Below are positions 1 to 7,171 of a stretch of DNA of 30,277 nucleotides, piece after piece. Made by a program: the position numbers and the translations under genes. Source of the DNA: IOR16 sp034927775. GTDB lineage: Bacteria; Bacillota; Clostridia; Peptostreptococcales; Anaerovoracaceae. Numbering within the stretch: position 1 is the first letter of the stretch; each line of letters opens with the position of its first letter. The DNA lies in NCBI GenBank assembly GCA_034927775.1, contig JAYFPL010000070.1, positions 1-30,277 on the forward strand. Direction: 5' to 3'. The notes beneath the pieces were generated by a model. It saw nothing but the letters and a program-made list of their open reading frames with translations, was not told where the DNA came from and did not search any database.

Positions 1-609
1 CATGAATGCCATACCAGCGCCACCCAATACTTGCGCTTTCTGAAAGAAAGGAAAGGCTTTTCGTCGATCCATACCACGAAACAAAAATTCAACTAATTTA
101 ACCAAAATCCATCCCAAACTGAATCCCAGTATAGTAGATAACAGTAAGCCATAAATGACCTTCATCCATTCAGCAATATGTATACCGGCCATCCCACCTT
201 GAAGTGCAATCGCCGCACCGGAAATTCCGGCAATTAATGCATGACTTTCACTTGTAGGAATACCAAAAAACCAAGCAGCAACTGCCCAAACAACAATGGC
301 AAACAGTGCTGCACATAAAGCTACGGTTGCACTTTCGGTATTTCCTCCAAATTCAACCATGTTATATATGGTTTCAGCTACAGTTGCATTCACCATCGTC
401 ATAAATAAAACACCTAAAAAATTAAAGACCGCAGCCATAATAATGGCTGAACGAGGTTTGATAGAATGCGTAGAAATACAAGTTGCGATTGCATTTGGAG
501 CATCCGTCCACCCATTTAGCATTACAACACACAAAGTTAAAAGCACCGTAATAAATAGCGTCGGGCTTTGAAACAATTGCTGCAAAAACTCATTTAAAGA
601 TATAGTCAT
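1..609 (-). CDS. Inorganic phosphate transporter, PiT family (partial, C-terminus outside window)
   Basis: This frame runs open from an ATG at 609 to the window edge, giving about 203 residues of an integral membrane protein. It contains the PiT signature near the N-terminus (NGWTDAPNAIAT) and the second conserved motif (GIPTSESHALIAG). PiT carriers import inorganic phosphate as a metal-phosphate complex driven by the proton or sodium gradient. The start is supported by an AGGAGAAAG ribosome binding site. It lies 13 bases downstream of the acyltransferase gene on the same strand and is probably co-transcribed with it. No PhoU-like partner is visible, but the 3' side is outside the window. Family assignment is firm; the ion specificity is not visible. 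Confidence 0.93.
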   Translation of the reverse strand, partial: MTISLNEFLQQLFQSPTLFITVLLTLCVVMLNGWTDAPNAIATCISTHSIKPRSAIIMAAVFNFLGVLFMTMVNATVAETIYNMVEFGGNTESATVALCAALFAIVVWAVAAWFFGIPTSESHALIAGISGAAIALQGGMAGIHIAEWMKVIYGLLLSTILGFSLGWILVKLVEFLFRGMDRRKAFPFFQKAQVLGGAGMAFM

Positions 610-622
610 GTTCTTTCTCCTA

Positions 623-1669
623 TTAATGGTCAAAACCTCTAGGCAAAACAAACTTCTTCGAAGAATTGGAGGCTTTTTCATAAAGCCATAAGATTTTTTT
701 ATATAATTGACTTAGACTTTGGTTATAAATGGTAACAACCCATGGTCTGGAAAAGATCCATATGGTTGCGATTGCACAAAGCAGCAAACAGAAATATGAA
801 TATGCATTCTGCTGTCCAAAAACCTGCGTCGCTTTGATCTCGTAACGTATAATAATATGTAATACAAAAACCGTCATCGTTCCCTGACCAACTGAGCTTA
901 AAATCGTCTTTGTACGTGGAATCAAAGCTATAAAAACAATAATCCAAGCGAGTGCAATCAACATTAAACCACCACGCTCAAGCAATCCTTGCATTGCAGT
1001 AAGTCCCTCACATGCATAAGGTCTCTTAAATAAGATGGAATTCCATCCAATCCTCGTATAAGCGATTATACCGCCAAATGCAGGAAGAATCATAAGCAGC
1101 GGGATGGTAACTATTTTGGGAATTTGTCTTATTTTTTCTATATGCTCTGAGGTACAAAGGTAGCCTCCTATAAAAAAAGGTAAAAATCCAAATACTCTGC
1201 CTAAACTTAAGTTCTCATTTAAGAATGGTACAAAACCGGAAAGCAATGATAATATTACGCTTATCGGTAATAGAAACGGAACCTTTGCAACATCCTTAAT
1301 AAAGTATCGATAGAAAAACAGCACAAGTAAATACCATAGAGCCATGGAAGGCTCTGTAAAATGTAATTTAGAATGATCCCATCCAAAAATTAACACCCGT
1401 ATAAAATACATAACGACCGTTAAAATCAAATAAGGATATAAAAAACTTTCAATTGCAGTCGCTTTGCATTTTTCTACCTTCTTAGAAAAGTATCCAGATA
1501 CAAACAGGAATACTTGCATGATAAAGCAGAAAAGAGTAGCATAAATGGCACTGCCCCATGTTTCAAGTTCAAACGTTGTAGCACGCAAAAAATGTGCATA
1601 GACAACACAAAAAATTAAAACTCCTTTTATATTATCAAATAGAAAATCACGTTCTTTTCTATGTTCCAT
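623..1669 (-). CDS. Acyltransferase family 3 membrane protein
   Basis: This is a roughly 348-residue protein with about ten hydrophobic segments. Its opening (DFLFDNIKGVLIFCVVYAHF) has the N-terminal layout and the membrane-embedded His of acyltransferase-3 / O-acetyltransferase proteins. These proteins move acyl groups across or at the membrane onto sugars, peptidoglycan or other envelope polymers; the acceptor here cannot be told from sequence. The start was set at the ATG at 1669 because GGGAGG lies nine bases upstream. A TTG at 1678 sits directly against that site and is unlikely. A promoter lies upstream at 1708-1735 and the phosphate transporter follows after 13 bases. Confidence 0.85.
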   Translation of the reverse strand: MEHRKERDFLFDNIKGVLIFCVVYAHFLRATTFELETWGSAIYATLFCFIMQVFLFVSGYFSKKVEKCKATAIESFLYPYLILTVVMYFIRVLIFGWDHSKLHFTEPSMALWYLLVLFFYRYFIKDVAKVPFLLPISVILSLLSGFVPFLNENLSLGRVFGFLPFFIGGYLCTSEHIEKIRQIPKIVTIPLLMILPAFGGIIAYTRIGWNSILFKRPYACEGLTAMQGLLERGGLMLIALAWIIVFIALIPRTKTILSSVGQGTMTVFVLHIIIRYEIKATQVFGQQNAYSYFCLLLCAIATIWIFSRPWVVTIYNQSLSQLYKKILWLYEKASNSSKKFVLPRGFDH

Positions 1670-1707
1670 AAAAAACAACCTCCCATTACTTTTTCCAACA
1701 GCTATTC

Positions 1708-1735
1708 ATTATACCTCTTCCATGTGAAAAAGCAA
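1708..1735 (-). promoter_or_regulatory. Sigma-A-type promoter of the acyltransferase-PiT pair
   Basis: On the minus strand TTGCTT (1730-1735) is followed after 16 bases by a perfect TATAAT (1708-1713). It lies about 40 bases upstream of the acyltransferase start, in the 171-base gap after the TSCPD gene. This suggests the acyltransferase begins a new transcription unit. Confidence 0.55.
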
Positions 1736-1840
1736 CGGGCATTTTGTCAAATTGATAACCTTCTTATGTTTTTTCAAATTGGTACTTTATAGTTGATATT
1801 TCAATTTATAATTGATCCTTCAAGGTATGTAACTTATCTT

Positions 1841-2101
1841 TTAATCGTCTGCTTCCTCTGCTAAAACCTGATACAAAGCAGTAGCGAGCTGATCTCCGCA
1901 AGAGGTAGGACGGCCACTGCAAGAAATGCCTTTGCAGCATTTTATTACCTCTTCTGCCTTCATGCCCTCCACTAATTTGCCTATCGCTTTTAAATTTCCA
2001 TCACATCCACCTGTAAATTTCACATTTTTAACAACACCATCTTCCAGTGAAAATTCGATTAGTTTGGAACAAGTTCCATCTGTCTTATAAGAATAATTCA
2101 T
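1841..2101 (-). CDS. TSCPD domain-containing small protein (TIGR03905-like)
   Basis: This is an 86-residue protein with the Cys pattern of TSCPD proteins: GTCS near residue 7, a GGCDGN element, CCKG, and the PTSCGDQLA signature near the C-terminus. The TSCPD fold is known as the C-terminal part of class II ribonucleotide reductases and also as stand-alone proteins of unknown role, probably binding a metal through the cysteines. The start at 2101 is chosen because AGGAGAAAGAAA precedes the ATG; that ribosome binding site overlaps the TAG stop of the phosphodiesterase gene ten bases upstream. It is therefore the last gene of that translationally linked group. The biochemical function is unknown. 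Confidence 0.82.
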   Translation of the reverse strand: MNYSYKTDGTCSKLIEFSLEDGVVKNVKFTGGCDGNLKAIGKLVEGMKAEEVIKCCKGISCSGRPTSCGDQLATALYQVLAEEADD

Positions 2102-2111
2102 TTTCTTTCTC

Positions 2112-3797
2112 CTAGTTAAATAATTTATTAGCTGCATTTATCAGTTGCAGTCGTTCTTTCTTTTCTAATACAGTCCCCTCCGGCAACAAGATTAAAACAC
2201 CATCTTCATCCAAATAATCTCTGCCAAAGATTTCTTGATAAAATTCACCTGCAGCATAGGCTCTCCCTTGTACCAAGGTCGTTTTCTGGTTTAAAACTTT
2301 ATGAGTTCCTCCACGCGTCAAAGCATTACTTCCGATTCTGTTCGTATACATCTTTCCTTTATCTGTAATTCGCATCGTTTTCGTATTATCCATGAAAACC
2401 GATGTTGCACCCAGTTTTGTCCCGATCGTCGCCAAATGCACCATAGTATTGCCATATTCATCAGCATAAGCTACCTGCAATTGCTTTCCGTTTCGATAAA
2501 AATCAGGTTTGCCGTAAACAAAATACATACTGCTTCCTGCTTTTGATATAATTGAGTTCTCTAATACTTCTTGAACCTTTCTTGATTCTTTTTGTGCTGC
2601 AGATTCAAAATCAGGTGTAACCACCCATTCATCCAACAAGTATTCATTTGTCTCATTTACTACCTGGCAAGGCCCTTTATCGACCCATATGTAATATGTA
2701 AGCTTTGCAATCTGCTTCGAAGAAGAGTCCTTTACAATCGCCGTCAACTCATGTTTTCCAGGAGATAGCAAATCCTTATCAAGGCACAATTCTGCGCCTA
2801 CCGGAGCTTCACCCAAACTTTTATTTTCACTGCTGTATTGAACTTTATCCCCGAGATTAGACTTTGTTCCTTTCACCTTTAAGCGAATTTCGTTTTCATA
2901 GAACTCATAGTCCAAACGTTTTCCGGAATTCCCAGTTCCGGTCTTGACTAAATAATAGCCTCCTGCCTGCATGCTCTCCCAATCAGCTGGAATTAAATCA
3001 TCCGTATAAATACCGAATGCTCCTTTTTGCTTCGCATCCTGCATTTGTTCCACATCGTTAATCGTATGCATATACACCACGATTCCATAGCTTTGTAATT
3101 CCTTTGCAATGGTTTGATTTCGAAGTTCTTCGCTCATTGTTACAGCATAAATGCCATTATCCTTTACAAAACGAATAATCTTAGCAACATTTATACTCTG
3201 CATTTTATACAGTGTAAGAATGATTTGCTTGTACCCTAATGCTTTGACTGCTTTTAATTCTTCAAAACGATAAATTTGCGCAATGATTTGATTTTTACAA
3301 TCCGGATATTTCTGTGCAATAAGAGTAAGCAGCTTAATGTTGTCTTCCTTCGTATCGGTAATGATTCGAACCTCTGGATGCTCCTTTAATAAAGCTGCAA
3401 GTTTTTCAAACGTCATTGGTTCAAATTTATCAAATATCTTTGCTTTTTCAAATTGTTCTAAAGTAAGCTTATTATTGGATGCAAGACCTAACATATCCTT
3501 GCTGGTATAATCCCAATCATGAAGCATTACCACTTCCTGATCCTTCGTAATGCCCATATCCAGCTCAATCAAACGAAATCCGTGCTGAATGGCTTGCACG
3601 ACCGCTTCCATAGAATTCGTCGTATAATAACCTTTCACAGACCCGCCGCCATGAGCAATCAATCTTTCATATTTAGTATTTACTTTATATGAAGTTGCTT
3701 CCCCAGCATAGCTTATCGGCACCGCAATGGTGCTAACCATAAAAACAAATGAAAAGAGGCTTAGCATAACGCGAAATAAAAAATGCCTATGTTTCAT
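2112..3797 (-). CDS. Secreted glycerophosphodiester phosphodiesterase with C-terminal stalk-like domain
   Basis: This is a 561-residue exported protein. Residues 1-31 form a signal peptide ending SYA-GEA. Residues about 44-275 form a GDPD TIM-barrel domain with the catalytic set visible: LIAHGGG (His49), RLIELD (Glu78 and Asp80) and MLHDWD (His93). The enzyme should cleave glycerophosphodiesters from deacylated lipids or teichoic acids outside the membrane. The middle is beta-rich. Residues about 430-545 resemble the copper-amine-oxidase N-terminal-like stalk domain common in secreted clostridial proteins. Its ATG overlaps the idi stop by four bases (ATGA), so translation is probably coupled. 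The stalk assignment is by resemblance only. Confidence 0.88.
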   Translation of the reverse strand: MKHRHFLFRVMLSLFSFVFMVSTIAVPISYAGEATSYKVNTKYERLIAHGGGSVKGYYTTNSMEAVVQAIQHGFRLIELDMGITKDQEVVMLHDWDYTSKDMLGLASNNKLTLEQFEKAKIFDKFEPMTFEKLAALLKEHPEVRIITDTKEDNIKLLTLIAQKYPDCKNQIIAQIYRFEELKAVKALGYKQIILTLYKMQSINVAKIIRFVKDNGIYAVTMSEELRNQTIAKELQSYGIVVYMHTINDVEQMQDAKQKGAFGIYTDDLIPADWESMQAGGYYLVKTGTGNSGKRLDYEFYENEIRLKVKGTKSNLGDKVQYSSENKSLGEAPVGAELCLDKDLLSPGKHELTAIVKDSSSKQIAKLTYYIWVDKGPCQVVNETNEYLLDEWVVTPDFESAAQKESRKVQEVLENSIISKAGSSMYFVYGKPDFYRNGKQLQVAYADEYGNTMVHLATIGTKLGATSVFMDNTKTMRITDKGKMYTNRIGSNALTRGGTHKVLNQKTTLVQGRAYAAGEFYQEIFGRDYLDEDGVLILLPEGTVLEKKERLQLINAANKLFN

Positions 3798-4321
3798 TCT
3801 AATTTGATTCCCCTTTGTATTTCTTTGATGACTCTAGGTGCTGCCAGTATAAACCATGGTGCAAACTGACTTGAATTTTCTTCTAGTTCCTTTTCTAAAT
3901 CTTGAAAAGAAATCCATTTCATTTCCGAAATTTCCTCTGGATTTGGATGAAAATCCCCATTATACTCTCCAACAAATACATGATCGTATTCATGTTCATA
4001 CAAATCCTCTGCAAACTGATGCTGATACGTAAATTCAAAAATTGGAGTCAGCTCGCAGGATATACCGGCTTCTTCCTGTAATCGGCTTTTGGCTGCTCCC
4101 AAAACTGTCTCATCTTCTTTCGGATGCGAACAACAGGTATTTGCCCAAAGACCACCAGAATGGTATTTATCAAATGCTCTTCTTTGAATGAGCATTTTGT
4201 TATCATGATATAAAAATACGGAAAAGGCTCGATGCAAAAGAGGCTCTTTGTGCGCATCTTCTTTTGAAGCGATTCCGATTGCTTCATTGCTATGATTGAC
4301 TAAAATCACTTGATTTCGCAT
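3794..4321 (-). CDS. idi: Isopentenyl-diphosphate delta-isomerase, type 1
   Basis: This is a 175-residue NUDIX-fold enzyme interconverting isopentenyl and dimethylallyl diphosphate for isoprenoid synthesis. Metal and catalytic residues can be aligned with the E. coli enzyme: His24 and His30 (AHKEPLLHRAF), the catalytic Cys64 with His66 (NTCCSHP), and Glu109 and Glu111 (EHEYDHVF). The length matches the type 1 family. AAGGAAAATAT precedes the ATG. The gene overlaps the downstream phosphodiesterase by four bases. No other isoprenoid gene is nearby, so the context does not reinforce the pathway, but the active site is complete. Confidence 0.93.
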   Translation of the reverse strand: MRNQVILVNHSNEAIGIASKEDAHKEPLLHRAFSVFLYHDNKMLIQRRAFDKYHSGGLWANTCCSHPKEDETVLGAAKSRLQEEAGISCELTPIFEFTYQHQFAEDLYEHEYDHVFVGEYNGDFHPNPEEISEMKWISFQDLEKELEENSSQFAPWFILAAPRVIKEIQRGIKLE

Positions 4322-4392
4322 ATATTTTCCTTACTTTGTTATCTTAGTTCGACTTATTATTAATCGTTTTTGTTTCCTTAATTTTATTTAAG

Positions 4393-4887
4393 TTACAAAT
4401 AATGTTTAATTTGGCTCCAGCTTTCAAGAAACTCTACCTTTCCGTGCATCGCTCGGTTTGCAGGACTTGTCGAAGGTAAATATTCGGCTTTAATCCCATT
4501 CACGGGATAGCATAATTTTTCGTATAGCTGGCTGCCCTTTTTCCCTGTAGTAAAAACCTTTTGAATGGATGCATTCTGGAATATTTCACTAAAATCATTT
4601 GCAACCGGATTTTGAATGCTGTCATCTCTTGCACCTATGATTTCGCAGCTCGCCAATACATCCCATACTGCAATGTGATTATCCAGTAAAAACTTCTTCC
4701 TTTCTTCTGGTTTCGGTATTGGTTCTTCTTTATTTAACACCTTAGCAACGATTTTCCAAAAAATATTTTGTGGATGTCCATAATAAAAATGATTTTCTCT
4801 GGACTTTGGAGAAGGGAAGCTTCCTAATATCAAAATTTTAGAATTCTCATCATAAACCGGCTTCCATGGGTGGAATAATTGTTCCAA
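4393..4887 (-). CDS. Hypoxanthine-DNA glycosylase, UDG superfamily family 6
   Basis: This is a 164-residue protein with both family motifs of DNA-deoxyinosine glycosylase: GSFPSPKSREN followed by YYGHPQNIFW, where Asn41 is the equivalent of the family's key Asn, and STSPANR at residues 139-145. It should excise hypoxanthine, and possibly related deaminated bases, from DNA as the first step of base excision repair. The only in-frame start before an upstream TGA is a TTG at 4887; AAAGGA lies about 13 bases upstream, so translation may be modest. It sits between idi and thpR in the same run of minus-strand genes. Family assignment is firm; substrate preference is known only for relatives. Confidence 0.88.
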   Translation of the reverse strand: MEQLFHPWKPVYDENSKILILGSFPSPKSRENHFYYGHPQNIFWKIVAKVLNKEEPIPKPEERKKFLLDNHIAVWDVLASCEIIGARDDSIQNPVANDFSEIFQNASIQKVFTTGKKGSQLYEKLCYPVNGIKAEYLPSTSPANRAMHGKVEFLESWSQIKHYL

Positions 4888-4907
4888 CTTGATTCACAAT
4901 CCTTTCG

Positions 4908-5438
4908 TTATAGCAGCTTTTTTTCATAGATTTCAGTATAAATCAGCTTGCCCTGAATCCGTTCGGATTTCATTAAACTTATTTTATGCACATCAATCGT
5001 AAATCCATCCTCATACTCATCATATAACACAGCGCCGGAATGTTTCCAAATTATCTTTCTTGCCAAAGTAAAATGAGGCTGAAACGTACGTCTCTCCACA
5101 GAAAAACCACTGCATCGCAATTGATCAATGAGCTGCGTATGAAGCTCTATGAGCTTGGTATTTTTTTTGACACCAAAAAAACAAATATCTCCGCCTTGCC
5201 TCTTAAATGATCCAAGTTTACCGCTATTCATTAAAAAGGATTCGGATTGTATTTGATTCATACATTGCTTTAAATCATCCACTCGCTCTGTCTCTCCAAG
5301 AAACGCAAGTGTCAAATGAAAATTTTCTGCTCTGGTAAAGCTTGCTTTTTCAATGCTTGTTTCTCTTAAATGCTGCCCTATGCGAAAGAGTTTTTCTTTT
5401 GTCTCTTCTTCTAAAGGAATGGCGATAAATAAGCGCAT
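4908..5438 (-). CDS. thpR: RNA 2',3'-cyclic phosphodiesterase (2H superfamily, LigT-like)
   Basis: This is a 176-residue protein with the two HxTx motifs that define the 2H phosphoesterases: FHLTLAFLGE (His41, Thr43) and PHFTLARK (His122, Thr124). The opening MRLFIAIPL is typical of ThpR/LigT. It should hydrolyse 2',3'-cyclic phosphate RNA ends to 2'-phosphates. An AGGAG site overlapping the TAG stop of the upstream gene sets the ATG at 5438, so the two genes are nine bases apart and probably coupled. It sits between two UDG-superfamily-like genes, suggesting a nucleic-acid repair cluster. Confidence 0.9.
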   Translation of the reverse strand: MRLFIAIPLEEETKEKLFRIGQHLRETSIEKASFTRAENFHLTLAFLGETERVDDLKQCMNQIQSESFLMNSGKLGSFKRQGGDICFFGVKKNTKLIELHTQLIDQLRCSGFSVERRTFQPHFTLARKIIWKHSGAVLYDEYEDGFTIDVHKISLMKSERIQGKLIYTEIYEKKLL

Positions 5439-5447
5439 TTTGTTCTC

Positions 5448-6023
5448 CTATTTTTTATAGTCTTCGATGCATTCCATGACATCGTGAACGAATTTGCCTT
5501 CTAATTGGCGTACATTAGAACGCGTTACCATAAGAAGTGCACCCGAATCAGTCTCTCCAATTCCTTCCAACGTTTCACCTTTGAGAAGAGATGCAATTGG
5601 CAAATCAAAGTCCCAAATTCCGGTCCACCCGGTTAAAAACAATACATGTGTCGGTTCAAGCAATTCAATTTCCGCATTGATAATCTCTTTGCATAAATCT
5701 TTTTGTTGATCCATAAGTTCTCTGGACATCTTTTGTCCGTCTTTCGGAGTTAGTTTATATAAACTAGTCCACGCGACATTTTCCATCCACTCTGGATTAT
5801 GCTGCCCCAAAAAGTGTTCTGTAATGTGTTTCAGCGGCCCCCAAAATTCAGTATCTTCAAATGCAAACGTCTTTCCTACAACCATGAGTCTTTTTTCGTT
5901 ATTCGCATACTGTTTGCCTGCAGCATAGCCCTTTCCTACCAGGTTTTCTAATTGCTCTTCCGGAATCAAATCCGCGAGTTTTTCATACAAGGCATTTAAT
6001 TTTTCTATTTTTTGCTGATTCAT
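5448..6023 (-). CDS. Uncharacterised protein with uracil-DNA-glycosylase-like features
   Basis: This is a 191-residue protein without a confident family name. Several blocks follow the order expected in the UDG fold: a beta-strand plus loop (RLMVVGKTFAFEDTEFWGPL), a central NVAWTSLYKLTP block resembling the NV-x-T-N-L-x-K-x-P segment of glycosylases, and a helix then strand (CKEIINAEIELLEPTHVLFLTG) resembling the L-x-P-x-VLALG element. A canonical water-activating motif is not evident, so it may be a divergent glycosylase or only share the fold. The start is placed at the ATG at 6023 because AAGGA precedes it; an ATG at 6062 has no ribosome binding site. It is the first gene of the operon containing thpR and the hypoxanthine-DNA glycosylase. 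Confidence 0.7.
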   Translation of the reverse strand: MNQQKIEKLNALYEKLADLIPEEQLENLVGKGYAAGKQYANNEKRLMVVGKTFAFEDTEFWGPLKHITEHFLGQHNPEWMENVAWTSLYKLTPKDGQKMSRELMDQQKDLCKEIINAEIELLEPTHVLFLTGWTGIWDFDLPIASLLKGETLEGIGETDSGALLMVTRSNVRQLEGKFVHDVMECIEDYKK

Positions 6024-6217
6024 CGCTTTTTTTCCTTCTTTCTTTTTCAGTAAAAATCCCATCTATTTATCATTGCCTTTTGTCGGCAGATTTAAAATCT
6101 ATGAATAGCAGGTTATCCTATTATCATAGCACGAAATACAAAAAAGAAAAAGAGTTAGGAAGTGTTTGAAAGAAGATAACGCAATTATTTAAATCAACAT
6201 TGCCGAGAAAATGTAAA

Positions 6218-6246
6218 TTGACTGAAATTGCTGATTCTGCTATGAT
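6218..6246 (+). promoter_or_regulatory. Promoter of tRNA-Arg
   Basis: TTGACT (6218-6223) and TATGAT (6241-6246) are separated by exactly 17 bases, a near-consensus vegetative promoter. The predicted start of transcription falls about 15 bases before the mature tRNA. Confidence 0.7.
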
Positions 6247-6267
6247 AATTATGTTTAAGAGTGATAT

Positions 6268-6344
6268 GCGCCCGTAGCTCAGCTGGATAGAGCGTCAGAC
6301 TCCGACTCTGAAGGCCACAGGTTCGACTCCTGCCGGGCGTACCA
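6268..6344 (+). tRNA. tRNA-Arg (anticodon CCG)
   Basis: The 77-nt cloverleaf can be folded by eye. The seven-base acceptor stem is GCGCCCG with CGGGCGT (one G-T pair at the end). The D arm is GCTC/GAGC, the anticodon stem TCAGA/TCTGA, and the loop CTCCGAC places CCG at positions 34-36, reading the Arg codon CGG. The T arm is CAGG-TTCGACT-CCTG with a mismatch at its first pair. The 3' ACCA is encoded in the gene. It has its own promoter and terminator, so it is a single-gene unit. Confidence 0.95.
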
Positions 6345-6349
6345 AATAT

Positions 6350-6400
6350 AAAACCGCTAAAATCATTGAATTTCTAATAATGGTAGCGGTTTTATTTTTT
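6350..6400 (+). terminator. Intrinsic terminator of tRNA-Arg
   Basis: AAAACCGCTA (6350-6359) pairs perfectly with TAGCGGTTTT (6384-6393) across a 24-base loop, and a T-rich tract follows (ATTTTTTTATC). It starts six bases after the tRNA. Confidence 0.8.
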
Positions 6401-6422
6401 TATCTTTTTCTATAAAAAAATA

Positions 6423-6466
6423 TTGACTTCGAGGTCTATATTTATTATTATAGACTTTGAGGTCTA
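6423..6466 (+). promoter_or_regulatory. TetR-operon promoter with two operator-like palindromes
   Basis: A promoter is formed by TTGACT (6423-6428), 17 bases, and TATTAT (6446-6451). Two nearly identical imperfect palindromes flank it: TTGACTTCGAGGTCTA (6423-6438) covering the -35, and TAGACTTTGAGGTCTA (6451-6466) starting at the last -10 base. Their centres are 28 bases apart. The arrangement is typical of TetR autorepression. The promoter reads into the TetR gene and the two genes behind it. Confidence 0.7.
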
Positions 6467-6540
6467 TTTTTAATTGCTTTGATTTTTTTACTTACTATAT
6501 TTCTGCATTCATTGGTTAATTATAAAAAGGAGGATACTTT

Positions 6541-7167
6541 ATGAAACGCGAAGAACAACAGGAACAAAGCCGAAACAGAATATTACAGGCTGCGATTAAA
6601 GAATATGGTTCAAAAGCATTTAGTGAAACCTCAATTAATTCTATTTGTAATGAGGATGGCATATCTAAGGGGTTGGTCTACCACTATTTTGGCAATGTAG
6701 ACGGTCTTTTTCTTGCATGTGTAAAAATGTGCTTTGACAAATTAGAAGCTTATTTAAAAGAAAATGTATCCTTAAGTAATGAGGATCGAAATACAGCACT
6801 CAATTCCTTTTTTTCTGCCAGATATACTTTTTTTGAGCAGAATCCGTTGCTATGTAATATTTTCATTGTTGCGATGTTTCAAGCCCCTTCGCACTTACAA
6901 AATGAAATTAAAAATCTTCATAAAAGCCTAGAGCATTTTAACAAAAATTTTATTCATCAGCTTATTGGATGTTTTGAACTGCGAAAAGGTTTTTCAAAAG
7001 AAGAAGCAATCGAATACATTATAACTTTTTTTAATTTTTATGTAAGTTCTTTTAATAGTACTATAATGAAAGATTTTACACAAAATGATCAGTTAGCACT
7101 AAGCAAATACCATATGACGAAATTTATGGACATGTTACTTTATGGTATTTTCGTACAGGAGAAATAA
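6541..7167 (+). CDS. TetR/AcrR family transcriptional regulator
   Basis: This is a 208-residue protein. Residues about 11-57 form the TetR helix-turn-helix (RILQAAIKEYG, then SICNEDGISKGLVYHYF), and the rest is the helical ligand-binding domain, which is not conserved enough to predict an inducer. AAGGAGG lies nine bases before the ATG. It is the first gene of a three-gene operon with a CPA2 antiporter and a small alarmone synthetase and very probably represses that operon through the paired palindromes just upstream. The stop codon lies inside the region that carries the ribosome binding site of the antiporter. Confidence 0.9.
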   Translation: MKREEQQEQSRNRILQAAIKEYGSKAFSETSINSICNEDGISKGLVYHYFGNVDGLFLACVKMCFDKLEAYLKENVSLSNEDRNTALNSFFSARYTFFEQNPLLCNIFIVAMFQAPSHLQNEIKNLHKSLEHFNKNFIHQLIGCFELRKGFSKEEAIEYIITFFNFYVSSFNSTIMKDFTQNDQLALSKYHMTKFMDMLLYGIFVQEK

Positions 7168-7171
7168 AATT

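Noticed and set aside
1740..1835. AT-rich repeats (TCAAATTG, ATCAATTATAAATTG) as a regulatory array
   Set aside because: The copies are short and irregular and fit chance in AT-rich DNA.
6268..6400. tRNA-Arg as an integration site of a mobile element
   Set aside because: No integrase and no repeat of the tRNA 3' end was seen downstream in the window.
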